Counted from the first letter of the stretch, positions 33,871-41,730 are shown. The stretch: 64,000 nucleotides of DNA from Bacillus_BA songklensis (GCF_042649685.1 NZ_JBHRZT010000072.1:771062-835061); one strand, 5' to 3'. Notes: generated by a model not told the origin, from the letters alone. Numbers and translations are program-made.

Positions 33871-33956
33871 AAACGCCTCAATAAGTTTACCCTGTTGGGA
33901 TGGTTTTGCTTATTAAGTTAACAAAATAGATCAACTTAATTTTGAAGTTAAAATTC

Positions 33957-34015
33957 TTCGTAAAGGTGTCTGTAAATAATTGGACATTCGTAAATTATTT
34001 ATAGACTTTTACGGA
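33957..34015. repeat. 59-bp nested imperfect palindrome
   Basis: Outer arms ttcgtaaaggtgtc / gacttttacgga and inner arms tgtaaataatt / aattatttata surround a ~10-base centre. The TTCGTAAA half-site is the same as in the palindrome at 34050-34079, 35 bases away, so the two probably bind the same protein. Confidence 0.6.
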
Positions 34016-34049
34016 TATTAAAAATGTTGATTTTATACGGAGAACATAG

Positions 34050-34079
34050 CCGTTCGTAAAAGTGTACTTTTACGAACGG
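34050..34079. promoter_or_regulatory. Orphan res-site-I-like palindrome
   Basis: ccgttcgtaaaagt-gt-acttttacgaacgg: perfect 14-bp arms around two bases. Layout GTT..TAAAAGTGTAC matches dyad I of the resolvase site at 7536-7563 (GTTTACAAAGGTATAC). With the nested palindrome at 33957-34015 it may form a multi-dyad recombination site without a nearby recombinase. An alternative is a repressor operator. Confidence 0.45.
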
Positions 34080-34130
34080 ACAAAATAGCAATCATCACAA
34101 AAAATCAAAAACACATAATCTTTCATTAAT

Positions 34131-34156
34131 GAAAAAAGCAGGGTTAACCCTGCCGT
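34131..34156 (-). terminator. Terminator of the thioredoxin-like gene
   Basis: Perfect 16-bp palindrome gcagggttaaccctgc (34138-34153), followed on the minus strand by T6. It lies 70 bp after the thioredoxin stop. Confidence 0.75.
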
Positions 34157-34228
34157 AAACTAACAGTCATTTCTTCCACCCTGCTACATACTCCTAAACA
34201 TTTCTTTATCTATTTTCTTTTTTTATTA

Positions 34229-34573
34229 TTAGCCTTCATTTACTATATGCAGTTCATAGATCTTTTTTATTTTTTCTTTAAGTTGTTCTAAGTGAACAAA
34301 TCGAGCCTCTCTTAATAATTCTTTTCCGTCTACAAATAAAAGCAATACAGGTACAGTAAAAATTGAAAAATGTCCTGCTATTTCTTCAAGCTTATCTGCA
34401 TTAATATGACCTAGTTGGATAAATGGAAAATGAATCATCAAATCCCTCACTTGCGGTAATAAAGCATGGCAAACACTACAATTTGTCCTCGATATATATA
34501 GAAAACTTAAGGAGTGTTCCTTTATAAAACCGTCTATCATTTCCAATGAAGTCAGCTCTACCATTTCCCTCAT
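34229..34573 (-). CDS. Thioredoxin-family protein
   Basis: 114 residues with a thioredoxin fold. The active-site motif is CSVC in YISRTNCSVCHALLPQVRDL, unlike the classical CGPC, and the cis-Pro is in IFTVPVLLLF. It reduces or isomerises disulfides, or relays persulfides, in the cytoplasm (no signal peptide). ATG at 34573 follows ggaggag. It is the last gene of the sulfur island, and an operator-like palindrome precedes it, so it may help reduce persulfides. Confidence 0.88.
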   Translation of the reverse strand: MREMVELTSLEMIDGFIKEHSLSFLYISRTNCSVCHALLPQVRDLMIHFPFIQLGHINADKLEEIAGHFSIFTVPVLLLFVDGKELLREARFVHLEQLKEKIKKIYELHIVNEG

Positions 34574-34628
34574 GTTTCTCCTCCAATCATTACTTTGAGA
34601 GTTTAGTTAGTCATTGCTCAAACTTAAA

Positions 34629-34645
34629 ATACCCGGGGGGTTATA
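34629..34645. promoter_or_regulatory. Putative CstR operator before the thioredoxin gene
   Basis: atacccggggggttata: TACC...GGTTA dyad 56 bp before the trx start, in the same style as the other island operators. Confidence 0.5.
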
Positions 34646-34717
34646 ATATATACAAAGACACTTAATGATAAAAATTAAGAATTTCTTGTGCGATTATAGC
34701 AAAAAGTTGAACTATAA

Positions 34718-35494
34718 TCAGATAATGCCTATCCAAATCTTAATAGCTGTTGCTAAAATCAATAGCACTAAAAGCCATTGGAGGATTTTTGTATTGATTT
34801 TTTGCCCAACCATCACCCCTAATGGAGAAGCAAGCAAGCTCGCAACAATGAGAATGACTGCTGGAAAAAACAGAACCTGACCAGTAGTGATTTTGCCGAT
34901 GGTCGCTCCGATTGAAGAAATGAATGTAACCGCAAGAGATGTGGCAATGGTCATTCTTGTTGGAATCTTTAATAGAACTAACATGACAGGAACTAGAATA
35001 AAGGCTCCTCCAGCACCTAAAATACCTGCTACTCCACCTATACAAAATGCCAAGAAAGAAGCCCACCATCTACTAAATGTGACTTGATCCCCTCGTACAT
35101 CATCCAAACCCTTTTTAGGTATAAACATTAAAATAACAGCAATGAGTGCTAAGATGCCATAAACAATATTCATTCCTTTTTCCGTCATAAAGTTAGAGCT
35201 ATAACTGCCAATCATACTTCCAATTAAGATACTACTTCCCATATATAAAATTAAGGACTTGTTTAAGAAACCACTTTTGCGGTATGCCCAGACTCCTCCC
35301 ATTGTCGCAAAAAAAACCTGGATTGCACCTATACCAGAAACTTCATGGGCGGTTAAAGAAGCGACTCCTACTAACGAAGGAATATATAATAACATGGGAT
35401 AGTTAATAACCGAGCCGCCAATTCCAACCATGCCAGATATAAAAGCTCCAACAAAGCCAATCAGAAAAAGAGTAACGTCAAAAGCAAGATCCAC
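34718..35494 (-). CDS. TauE/SafE-family sulfite/organosulfonate exporter
   Basis: 258 residues, GTG start at 35494 after ggagggg. Eight predicted helices and the two TSUP repeat signatures: LIGFVGAFISGMVGIGGSVI near the N-terminus and LAFCIGGVAGILGAGGAFIL in the middle. Transporters of this family export sulfite, sulfoacetate or thiosulfate. Here it is 60 bp downstream of tusA behind a terminator, in an island whose enzymes produce sulfite or thiosulfate from persulfides, so disposal of the product is likely. Same position as yrkJ in the B. subtilis yrk locus. Confidence 0.92.
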   Translation of the reverse strand: MDLAFDVTLFLIGFVGAFISGMVGIGGSVINYPMLLYIPSLVGVASLTAHEVSGIGAIQVFFATMGGVWAYRKSGFLNKSLILYMGSSILIGSMIGSYSSNFMTEKGMNIVYGILALIAVILMFIPKKGLDDVRGDQVTFSRWWASFLAFCIGGVAGILGAGGAFILVPVMLVLLKIPTRMTIATSLAVTFISSIGATIGKITTGQVLFFPAVILIVASLLASPLGVMVGQKINTKILQWLLVLLILATAIKIWIGII

Positions 35495-35514
35495 CAGACT
35501 CCCCTCCTTTTTGT

Positions 35515-35554
35515 AGAAAGAAAGGGTACCATCTAAAACGATACCCTTTCTTTA
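35515..35554 (-). terminator. Hairpin between tusA and tauE
   Basis: Stem aaagaaagggta / taccctttcttt (35516-35527, 35541-35552) with a 13-base loop, directly after the tusA stop. It separates tusA from tauE or attenuates read-through. The gggta/taccc core also resembles the island operators. Confidence 0.65.
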
Positions 35555-35782
35555 CTAGCCTTTTTTGATCCAGAACTTTAATACATCGCCCTCTTCAACA
35601 TGCTCTAAGAGTTCGTGTCCGCCGGATTTGCTCCAGGCAGCAAGATCACTTTTGGCTCCTTTATCTGTTACGTGAATTTCCAATACTTGACCAGACTCTA
35701 ATTCATTGATCGCTTTCTTTGTTTTTACAATCGGCATAGGGCAAGCTAGTCCCTTTGCGTCTAACACTTTATCTGATTTCAT
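35555..35782 (-). CDS. TusA-family sulfur carrier (YrkI-like)
   Basis: 75 residues. The TusA motif VLDAKGLACPMPIVKTKKAI carries the persulfide-accepting Cys14 in Cys-Pro-x-Pro. It transfers sulfane sulfur between rhodaneses, DsrE proteins and the persulfide dioxygenase in the cytoplasm. RBS gaggag before ATG. It lies 49 bp after the MBL-rhodanese gene, the second of three TusA domains in this island. Nearly identical in layout to the copy at 39322. Confidence 0.95.
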   Translation of the reverse strand: MKSDKVLDAKGLACPMPIVKTKKAINELESGQVLEIHVTDKGAKSDLAAWSKSGGHELLEHVEEGDVLKFWIKKG

Positions 35783-35831
35783 CTTGATTTCTCCTCTTTT
35801 TTAATAAATCATTTAACCCTATAGCTACGAT

Positions 35832-36959
35832 TTATCGAACGGCACAACGGTTTGGACCAATCTCCATTTCGCGTTGTTTTTCTTCATCCGGGCTGATTTT
35901 CCCCATATTTGTTTCTCGAATCTCTTGATAAGCATTAGGCTGTGGCGGTAAGTTTCCTGTTACCATGTTTCTGAACTCCTCTTCATCTGCCACATTCAAT
36001 CCATGATTTTCAGCAAAAAGCTTCCCTAATTTCTCAGCCACACTGCCGTCTTCATTCAACTCTTCGATAATCATAAAGTGAGCAGGCAGAACAATTAACT
36101 CGTGTGATAGTTCTCTATAACGGCTGTATAGAGTTTCTCGTAAATCTCCTACCCAATCCTCAGCCAGCCCCGCTAAATCCGGTCTGCCAATAGAATCAAT
36201 GAACAGGATATCTCCAGAAAGCAAATACTTTTCATCGACTACAAATGAAGTTGACCCAATTGTATGACCCGGAGAGTATAGAGCATGAATATTAATAGCA
36301 GCGCGGCCGATCGTCACTTCATTACCGCCCTCTAACGGCTGATATTCAAACGTTACTTCTGCTGCATCTTTTGGTGGCAGCCAGTAAGTGGCATTCGTTT
36401 TTTCTGCAATCGTTCTTCCACCCGAAATGTGATCCGCGTGTAAATGTGTATCAAATACATGCGTGATGGTTGCTCCAATTTGTTCTGCAAAGTCTAAATA
36501 GACGTCAGTCATTCTGGTCGGGTCAATGATCGCTGCCTCACCATTTGAAACCACCATGTAAGATAAGCATCCTTTACCGAGGCGAACAAATTGATAAAGC
36601 TCCCCACCGTCTTTTAAGTCACCAACTTTAACCGGCTCCAAATGTTCACTCCAAGCCTTCATTCCGCCTTTAAGGTAAGAAACCGTTAGTCCTTCCTCTG
36701 ACAACATATCAGCTACCATAATCGATGAACCTTCTTTTGCACACACAACCAGTACTTCTTTATCTGCAGGAATTCGATTCATGATTCCTTCTACGCCATC
36801 GAGTAATTCAAAATAAGGTACATTTAAGTAAACAAATTTCTCTCCTTCAACTTTCCAATCCTGAAAGTCGCTTTCATTACGAACATCTAATATAAATAAC
36901 TCTTCTTTGTTCATTACTTTTTTGGCTAACTCTTTAGCCGTCATCTGATTTACTGCCAT
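35832..36959 (-). CDS. Rhodanese-metallo-beta-lactamase fusion, persulfide-dioxygenase type (YrkH-like), copy 1
   Basis: 375 residues. An N-terminal rhodanese domain (~1-105) with active-site loop VVCAKEGSS; a central MBL domain (~115-330) with DTHLHADHISGG, SPGHTIGST, SGDILFIDS and LPAHF, the ETHE1-type mono-iron set; and a conserved tail ending EMEIGPNRCAVR. These enzymes oxidise glutathione/bacillithiol or protein persulfides to sulfite (family knowledge). A paralogue at 40426 has the same architecture. Same strand as and upstream of tusA. Confidence 0.93.
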   Translation of the reverse strand: MAVNQMTAKELAKKVMNKEELFILDVRNESDFQDWKVEGEKFVYLNVPYFELLDGVEGIMNRIPADKEVLVVCAKEGSSIMVADMLSEEGLTVSYLKGGMKAWSEHLEPVKVGDLKDGGELYQFVRLGKGCLSYMVVSNGEAAIIDPTRMTDVYLDFAEQIGATITHVFDTHLHADHISGGRTIAEKTNATYWLPPKDAAEVTFEYQPLEGGNEVTIGRAAINIHALYSPGHTIGSTSFVVDEKYLLSGDILFIDSIGRPDLAGLAEDWVGDLRETLYSRYRELSHELIVLPAHFMIIEELNEDGSVAEKLGKLFAENHGLNVADEEEFRNMVTGNLPPQPNAYQEIRETNMGKISPDEEKQREMEIGPNRCAVR

Positions 36960-36963
36960 CCTC

Positions 36964-36982
36964 CTATACCTCCCACCGTATA
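36964..36982. promoter_or_regulatory. Degenerate operator-like dyad before MBL copy 1
   Basis: atacctcccaccgtatat partly fits the TACC...GGTA island motif but overlaps the RBS, so it may be chance. Confidence 0.3.
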
Positions 36983-37008
36983 TTTTTATTTAAAATTTTT
37001 TATAAAGA

Positions 37009-37404
37009 TTAAAAGGTTAAAGTCACATCTGCATCTTTGGCAAATTCTAAGAATGTGACAGCTCCCCCTACTTCAATTCCTTCCACAAAAGCATCTTTTT
37101 CTAATCCCATGACATCCATCGTCATTTGACAACCTATAAATGTCACTCCCATTTCTTGTGCCATGGCGACTAATTCGGGAATAGAAGGTACATTTGCTTT
37201 TTCAAAACCTTCTGCAAAATGCTCTTTTCCTTCTGGCATTGGCAACTGCTTGTGAGCTTCCTTATGGATTAAATTCAATCCTTCAAATGTAAAGAAGATC
37301 GCTACCTCTTGATCGGTTGCAGCAGCCGCTGTTGCGATGTTAAATACTTTGTATGCATCGAATAATCCGCCATTTGCGGCAATGATGGCTACTTTTTTAC
37401 TCAT
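37009..37404 (-). CDS. DsrE/DsrF-like protein
   Basis: 131 residues from the ATG at 37404, 9 bases after gggagg; the ATG at 37413 touches the RBS. The DsrE/DsrF fold is evident: VAIIAANGGLFDAYKVFNIA, ..AIFFTFEGLNL.., and the sulfur-accepting Cys in FIGCQMTMDVMG. Accepts or relays persulfide with TusA. 19 bp after the TusA-rhodanese gene and 50 bp before the MBL gene. Confidence 0.9.
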   Translation of the reverse strand: MSKKVAIIAANGGLFDAYKVFNIATAAAATDQEVAIFFTFEGLNLIHKEAHKQLPMPEGKEHFAEGFEKANVPSIPELVAMAQEMGVTFIGCQMTMDVMGLEKDAFVEGIEVGGAVTFLEFAKDADVTLTF

Positions 37405-37423
37405 GTTTTTCATCCTCCCTTAT

Positions 37424-37978
37424 TTATTCCGTTTTTCCTGTCCAATCCCGCATGCCGGGCACAACATTGATCAATTTCTTAAATCCTTGTTTCGCCATAG
37501 TTTGGGCAGCCATTTCGCTTCGTCTGCCGGAATGGCAAATCACATAAATTTCATCTTCCTTATTTAACTCGCCAGCACGTTTTTCTACTTCCCCAAGTGG
37601 AATATGGATTACACCAGGGATATGTTTCTCCTCATACTCATCTACTTCACGTACATCTAAAATAGTGATGTGCTCACCTTTTTCTACTTTCCCCTTGAAA
37701 TCTTCCAGTGAAATTTCAGGGATGACTGTGGCAGCAGTTTCTGTATTTCCGCCGCTCTTACGAAGGAAGTGTCGAAGAACATCTCCTTCCGTTTCTGTTC
37801 CTAAGTAATCATGGCCTGTGCTTTTCGCCCATGCCTGCAGATCTGCCGTGGAACCTTTGTCTGTTGCCTGTATTTCTAATACTTGTCCTGGTTCTAAATC
37901 ATTCATCTTTTTCTTCGTTTTTACAATTGGCATCGGACATGCTAATCCCTTTGCATCTAATACTTGATCTGCCTTCAT
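37424..37978 (-). CDS. TusA-rhodanese fusion protein (YrkF-like)
   Basis: 184 residues. TusA domain at 1-75 (AKGLACPMPIVKTKK with Cys14), then rhodanese at ~90-184 with DVREVDEYEEKHIPGVIHIP and active loop VICHSGRRS. Both sulfur-transfer sites look intact, so sulfur may pass between them within one chain. First gene of a run with dsrE and MBL, preceded by an operator-like palindrome at 38006-38025. Confidence 0.94.
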   Translation of the reverse strand: MKADQVLDAKGLACPMPIVKTKKKMNDLEPGQVLEIQATDKGSTADLQAWAKSTGHDYLGTETEGDVLRHFLRKSGGNTETAATVIPEISLEDFKGKVEKGEHITILDVREVDEYEEKHIPGVIHIPLGEVEKRAGELNKEDEIYVICHSGRRSEMAAQTMAKQGFKKLINVVPGMRDWTGKTE

Positions 37979-38005
37979 CCGTTTCTCCTCCTTAAACTAC
38001 TTTCT

Positions 38006-38025
38006 ATATACCGAATGGGGTATAA
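38006..38025. promoter_or_regulatory. Putative CstR operator before the tusA-rhodanese gene
   Basis: atataccgaatggggtataa: TATACC/GGTATA half-sites around four bases, 28 bp before the start codon. Confidence 0.6.
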
Positions 38026-38040
38026 TTTTATTTAAAAAAA

Positions 38041-38337
38041 TTATTCTGTTGGACCTTTCCAATCCAACATGCCACCTGTCATATTAATGACTTTATATCC
38101 ATGATTCTCAAGCAACTTCGCTGCTCTGGAACTTCTGCCTCCTGAACGGCAGACCATGATATATTCTTTTGATTTGTCCAAATCTTGCATTTTGAATTCA
38201 AGTAATCCTAAAGGAATATGAATCGCATGTGGAATTTTTCCGGCTTTTACTTCCTCCACCTCACGGACATCCACCACATTAATAGGTTTTCCACCCTTTA
38301 GTAGGGCTTCTACTTCATTTGGCAAAATCTCTTTCAT
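38041..38337 (-). CDS. Single-domain rhodanese
   Basis: 98 residues, NVVDVREVEEVKAGKIPHAI HIPLG and active-site loop MVCRSGGRSS with the catalytic Cys. Soluble, cytoplasmic. 18 bp downstream of the membrane-anchored rhodanese gene, so in the same operon. Confidence 0.93.
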   Translation of the reverse strand: MKEILPNEVEALLKGGKPINVVDVREVEEVKAGKIPHAIHIPLGLLEFKMQDLDKSKEYIMVCRSGGRSSRAAKLLENHGYKVINMTGGMLDWKGPTE

Positions 38338-38355
38338 AACCGTTCTACCTCCTTG

Positions 38356-38730
38356 TTATAAACGCCATGCACCCATGCCGCCTTTGACATTCGTAATGTT
38401 TTTGAAACCAAGTTTTTTCAACAGTTTACTTGCTTTGCCGCTTCTCATTCCACTTTGACAAATGACTATAACTTCTTTTTCTTTTGAAAGTCCTTTGGCT
38501 CTTCGTTGCAGCTCATATAGAGGAATGTTTTTAAACTCCTTAATGCGATTTGCCTTGAATTCACTAGGTGTACGCACATCAATAAACTGTTTGTCCTTCT
38601 TTTTTAACTCCGACTTTAATTCACTGGTGCTGATATTCTTAATCCCTTTTACAGGAACAAAACGCTGGAATAAAAACCATGCGACGAATACCATCAACAA
38701 AACATTGATTAGGGTACCTATATCAAACAT
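38356..38730 (-). CDS. Membrane-anchored rhodanese
   Basis: 124 residues. One N-terminal helix (~6-24, LINVLLMVFVAWFLFQRF) then a rhodanese domain with FIDVRTPSEFKANRIKEFKN IP and active loop ICQSGMRSG. The layout is like B. subtilis YqhL. It probably works at the membrane face, handling sulfane sulfur. Between dsrE2 and the single-domain rhodanese. Confidence 0.92.
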   Translation of the reverse strand: MFDIGTLINVLLMVFVAWFLFQRFVPVKGIKNISTSELKSELKKKDKQFIDVRTPSEFKANRIKEFKNIPLYELQRRAKGLSKEKEVIVICQSGMRSGKASKLLKKLGFKNITNVKGGMGAWRL

Positions 38731-38780
38731 AGTATTAACTGCCCCTTCTTTTTTATTACCTGTTCTTCTATTTGCTCCAT

Positions 38781-39263
38781 TTAGATAAACAAGTTTACAT
38801 TTCCATCTTGAGCATCTCCTAAATATGCAGCAACACCAGCATATTCAATCCCATTCAGCAGCTCTTCCTTTTGCAATCCAAGAAGATCCATCGTCATCGT
38901 ACAAGCTACTAATTTTACGTCTTGTTCCTGTGCCATTTCAATAAGTTGAGGCAGTGTCATGGCATTGTGTTTTTGGATGACTTGCTTAATCATTTTAGGA
39001 CCCATTCCCGCGAAATTCATTTTGGATAAGCCCATTTTATCAGCTCCGCGAGGCATCATTTTCGCAAAAAGCTTTTCAAGGAATCCTTTCTTTACTGGAA
39101 CCAACTCTTCTTTACGCAATGCATTTAATCCCCAAAACGTATGAAAAATGGTGACTTCATGATCATAAGCGGCTGCTCCATTCGCAATAATGTAAGCTGC
39201 CATAGCTTTATCATAGTCCCCGCTAAATAAGACAATCGTTGTTTTTTTCTTTTGTTCCGTCAT
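38781..39263 (-). CDS. DsrE/DsrF/DrsH-like protein (YrkE-like)
   Basis: 160 residues. TIVLFSGDYDKAMAAYIIAN GAAAYDHEVTIFHTFWGLNA is the DsrE family start, and the conserved sulfur-relay Cys lies in VACTMTMDLLGLQ. The longer type with an internal Met/Lys-rich insertion (MMPRGADKMGLSKMNFAGMG). Matches YrkE in size. Preceded by an operator-like palindrome at 39287-39306. Confidence 0.92.
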   Translation of the reverse strand: MTEQKKKTTIVLFSGDYDKAMAAYIIANGAAAYDHEVTIFHTFWGLNALRKEELVPVKKGFLEKLFAKMMPRGADKMGLSKMNFAGMGPKMIKQVIQKHNAMTLPQLIEMAQEQDVKLVACTMTMDLLGLQKEELLNGIEYAGVAAYLGDAQDGNVNLFI

Positions 39264-39286
39264 TCTTTGAACCTCCCTTTATTTTG

Positions 39287-39306
39287 TATATACCACTTAG
39301 GGTATA
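39287..39306. promoter_or_regulatory. Putative CstR operator before dsrE2
   Basis: tatataccacttagggtata: TATACC...GGTATA dyad 24 bp upstream of the start codon. Confidence 0.6.
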
Positions 39307-39321
39307 TTGAATTAAAAAAAA

Positions 39322-39549
39322 TTAGACTTTCTGAATCCAGAATGTCAATACGTCATTCTCTTCTTTAACATCCACTAGAATATGGCCCTTTGATTTTGTC
39401 CAGGCTGCTAAATCACTTTTAGCCCCTTTATCTGTTGCCTGTACTTCTAATACTTGACCAGATGTTAACTGATCCATCGCTTTTTTTGTTTTGACAATCG
39501 GCATTGGACATGCTAATCCTTTTGCGTCTAATACTTGATCTACTTTCAT
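39322..39549 (-). CDS. TusA-family sulfur carrier, second copy
   Basis: 75 residues, VLDAKGLACPMPIVKTKKAM with Cys14 and a typical C-terminal strand (NDVLTFWIQKV). Close paralogue of the copy at 35555. It follows cstR by about 100 bp, with the operator-like palindrome at 39578-39595 between. Confidence 0.95.
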   Translation of the reverse strand: MKVDQVLDAKGLACPMPIVKTKKAMDQLTSGQVLEVQATDKGAKSDLAAWTKSKGHILVDVKEENDVLTFWIQKV

Positions 39550-39577
39550 GATTTTCCCTCCATTTATTTTTATACAA

Positions 39578-39595
39578 TTACCCCTATGGGTATAT
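39578..39595. promoter_or_regulatory. Putative CstR operator before tusA copy 2
   Basis: attacccctatgggtata: TACCC/GGGTA half-sites around four bases, 29 bp before tusA. Confidence 0.65.
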
Positions 39596-39651
39596 AGTAA
39601 TCTATAATAGAAAGTTCGTCAACCCTTAGATGTTAGGTTTGATGAACTTTT

Positions 39652-39912
39652 TTATCTGCTTTTGATCAATAACTCAACCGCTTCTTTTACCAGGTGTTCG
39701 GTGCCTTCGCCTTTCTCTACATTTTCCCTTACACACTGTTCAAGATTGGTACTGACAATCCCCCCCATTGTACGATCAATCGCATTACGGGCAGCTGACA
39801 ATTGAGTGACAACCTCTCTGCAGTCTTTCCCCTGCTCGATCATCTTTAAGACACCTTTAATTTGTCCTTCAATTCGTTTTAAGCGATTTTGAATATTTTT
39901 ACCGTATTCCAT
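39652..39912 (-). CDS. cstR: CstR-type persulfide-sensing repressor (YrkD-like)
   Basis: 86 residues of the CsoR/RcnR four-helix family. Cys31 (GKDCREVVTQL) and Cys60 (TNLEQCVREN) sit exactly where the persulfide-sensing cysteines of S. aureus CstR lie, and the His needed for Cu(I) binding in CsoR is replaced by Asn/Glu. It should therefore sense sulfane sulfur by di- to tetrasulfide cross-linking, not copper. It overlaps the preceding gene by 14 bp. The recurring TACC...GGTA palindromes in the island are the likely binding sites. Confidence 0.92.
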   Translation of the reverse strand: MEYGKNIQNRLKRIEGQIKGVLKMIEQGKDCREVVTQLSAARNAIDRTMGGIVSTNLEQCVRENVEKGEGTEHLVKEAVELLIKSR

Positions 39913-40285
39913 TGTTTAACACCCCTTTCTTTTGTTTTTGATTACACGGACATTCTTTTAATTCGTAACTAGCCACGTTAAAACCTTTTCTCATTAGAAA
40001 GCGTAATCCTAAATTCAGTTCTAATTTATTTGCCGCTATTACGTGGATTTTACCCTGTGGAATCTCTGTATAAAAACGTTTGAGATACGCGTAAGGGATG
40101 TTTACTGAATCGCTGTGTAAGTCTCTTGCCGCCTCATTGTAATCCCTAATATCTAGTATCGTATTGGTATCATTCCACCAATCACTTTCTGTTTCTATAC
40201 AAGGCACACCTTTTACAGGATAATAACGTCTATATATGCTCGCTGCTAAAAGCATAAATGGTAATAGTAATAAATACTGAATCAT
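39899..40285 (-). CDS. Membrane-anchored rhodanese-like protein lacking the catalytic Cys
   Basis: 128 residues from ATG 40285, 5-7 bases after aaggtggtg; the longer frame would run through the operator. N-terminal helix (IQYLLLLPFMLLAASIYRRY) and a rhodanese-like fold (VPCIETESDWWNDTNTILDI RDYNEAARDLHSDSVNIPY). The usual Cys loop is replaced by HVIAANKLELN, so the normal sulfurtransferase site is absent; two Cys occur near the end (ELKECPCNQ). Co-transcribed with cstR. Confidence 0.82.
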   Translation of the reverse strand: MIQYLLLLPFMLLAASIYRRYYPVKGVPCIETESDWWNDTNTILDIRDYNEAARDLHSDSVNIPYAYLKRFYTEIPQGKIHVIAANKLELNLGLRFLMRKGFNVASYELKECPCNQKQKKGVLNNGIR

Positions 40286-40332
40286 AAGCACCACCTTAAC
40301 AGAAAGTTTTGTTCTGTGTATGTCCTGTATAT

Positions 40333-40350
40333 TATACCCCATATGGTATA
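40333..40350. promoter_or_regulatory. Putative CstR operator before the cstR transcription unit
   Basis: tataccccatatggtata, a nearly perfect 18-bp palindrome 48 bp before the start of the rhodanese-like gene; suggests autoregulation of cstR. Confidence 0.65.
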
Positions 40351-40391
40351 TTGTCAAGATGATTTTAATAATCTTTTTGAAACCGGCATTC

Positions 40392-40419
40392 AAAAAGGTA
40401 CCAGAGCCGGTACCTTTTT
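40392..40419 (-). terminator. Terminator of MBL-rhodanese copy 2
   Basis: aaaaaggtacc / ggtacctttttc stem (40392-40402, 40409-40419) with a 6-base loop; T5 on the minus strand. Confidence 0.75.
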
Positions 40420-40425
40420 CAGAAA

Positions 40426-41550
40426 TTATCGAACTGCACAGCGATTTGGCCCAATTTCCATTTCCCTTTGTTGTTCCACATCAGGAGCCATTTTCCCCAT
40501 ATTCGTTTGACGAATTTCCTCATAAGAGTTGGGCTGGGGAGGAAGATTCTCTGTTACAGTCTTCCTAAATTCCTCTTCGCTTGTAATGTTCAACCCATGA
40601 TTTTGACGGTACAACGTCCCTAGCTTTTCCGATATACTTCCGTCATCGTTCATTTCGTTAATGCCCATGAAATGAGCAGGTAATACCAATAATTCATCTG
40701 TTAGCTTTTTATAACGCTGATAAAGTGTTTGGCGTAAATCACCGACCCAGTCTTCGGCTTTTCCAGCCAAATCTGGCCTGCCAATAGAATCAATAAACAA
40801 GATATCACCGGTCAATAAATATTGATCATCAATGATAAACGATGTACTCCCTATGGTATGTCCTGGAGAATAAATAGCTTTGATAAGAGCATGCCCTACT
40901 TTTATTTCATTTCCATCCTCAATCGGGACATAGTGAAACGTGACTTCCTCAGCATCCTTAAGCGGGAGATGATAGGTTGCTCCAATTTTTTCGGCAAGCT
41001 CTCTCCCACCCGAAATATGGTCTGCATGAAGATGCGTGTCCAGCGTATGCGTGATGGAAATATGGTGTTCTTCAGAAAATCGCTGATATACATCAATCAT
41101 ACGATTAGTATCAATAATGGCACCTTCTCCATTAGATTCAACTAAGTAAGATAAACAACCTTTGCCTAGACGCACAAACTGATAGATAGACCCGCCGTTT
41201 TCTAAATCACCGATCTTTACAGGCTCCAAATGCTCACTCCATGCTTTCATTCCACCTTCAATGGAATAGACATCCTTAAACCCTGCCTCTACCAACTTTT
41301 CAGCCACCATCTTCGAAGAATTACCCTTTGCACAAATCGTGTAAATCTCTTTATCTTTAGGCAATTTATCAAGAATGGATTCTACACCCTCCATTAACTC
41401 AAAATAAGGTGCGTTAATAATTTCTATATTTCTTCCTTCAATTTTCCATTCATCAAAATCCCCTGTGTTTCGGGCATCTATAATAAACATACTTTCATGG
41501 TTTATGACTTTTTTGGCAATTTCCTTTACAGAAATCATTTTCACGGCCAT
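40426..41550 (-). CDS. Rhodanese-metallo-beta-lactamase fusion, persulfide-dioxygenase type, copy 2
   Basis: 374 residues with the same plan as the copy at 35832: rhodanese part with ICAKGNSS loop, then DTHLHADHISGG, SPGHTIGSTSF, TGDILFIDSIGRPDL, LPAHF and the shared tail EMEIGPNRCAVR. The two copies are clear paralogues, which suggests duplication within the island or different substrates. First gene at the right end of the island; operator-like sequences at 41708-41726 and a partial one at ~41575. Confidence 0.93.
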   Translation of the reverse strand: MAVKMISVKEIAKKVINHESMFIIDARNTGDFDEWKIEGRNIEIINAPYFELMEGVESILDKLPKDKEIYTICAKGNSSKMVAEKLVEAGFKDVYSIEGGMKAWSEHLEPVKIGDLENGGSIYQFVRLGKGCLSYLVESNGEGAIIDTNRMIDVYQRFSEEHHISITHTLDTHLHADHISGGRELAEKIGATYHLPLKDAEEVTFHYVPIEDGNEIKVGHALIKAIYSPGHTIGSTSFIIDDQYLLTGDILFIDSIGRPDLAGKAEDWVGDLRQTLYQRYKKLTDELLVLPAHFMGINEMNDDGSISEKLGTLYRQNHGLNITSEEEFRKTVTENLPPQPNSYEEIRQTNMGKMAPDVEQQREMEIGPNRCAVR

Positions 41551-41707
41551 TTACTTACGATTCCTCCTTTACAAAAGGGTATAATCAATTATTTAATCGA
41601 TAGTGAAGTTGATCGGATTTCTTCTTCATTTATTATCCGCAAAACCATAACATACATTCCAACTATCACTTTTTATACTATTCTTATAATGAAACACATC
41701 TTATACA

Positions 41708-41726
41708 ATTACCAGTATGGGTACGT
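41708..41726. promoter_or_regulatory. Putative CstR operator in the leader of MBL copy 2
   Basis: aattaccagtatgggtacg matches the operator at 39578 (attacccctatgggtata) at most positions; it lies ~160 bp before the MBL start and inside the end of the DUF202 region. Confidence 0.45.
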
Positions 41727-41730
41727 TAAT

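Noticed and set aside
39652..39912. Reading the CsoR-family repressor as a copper sensor
   Set aside because: The copper-ligand His is missing and Cys31/Cys60 follow the CstR pattern; the neighbours are sulfur genes.
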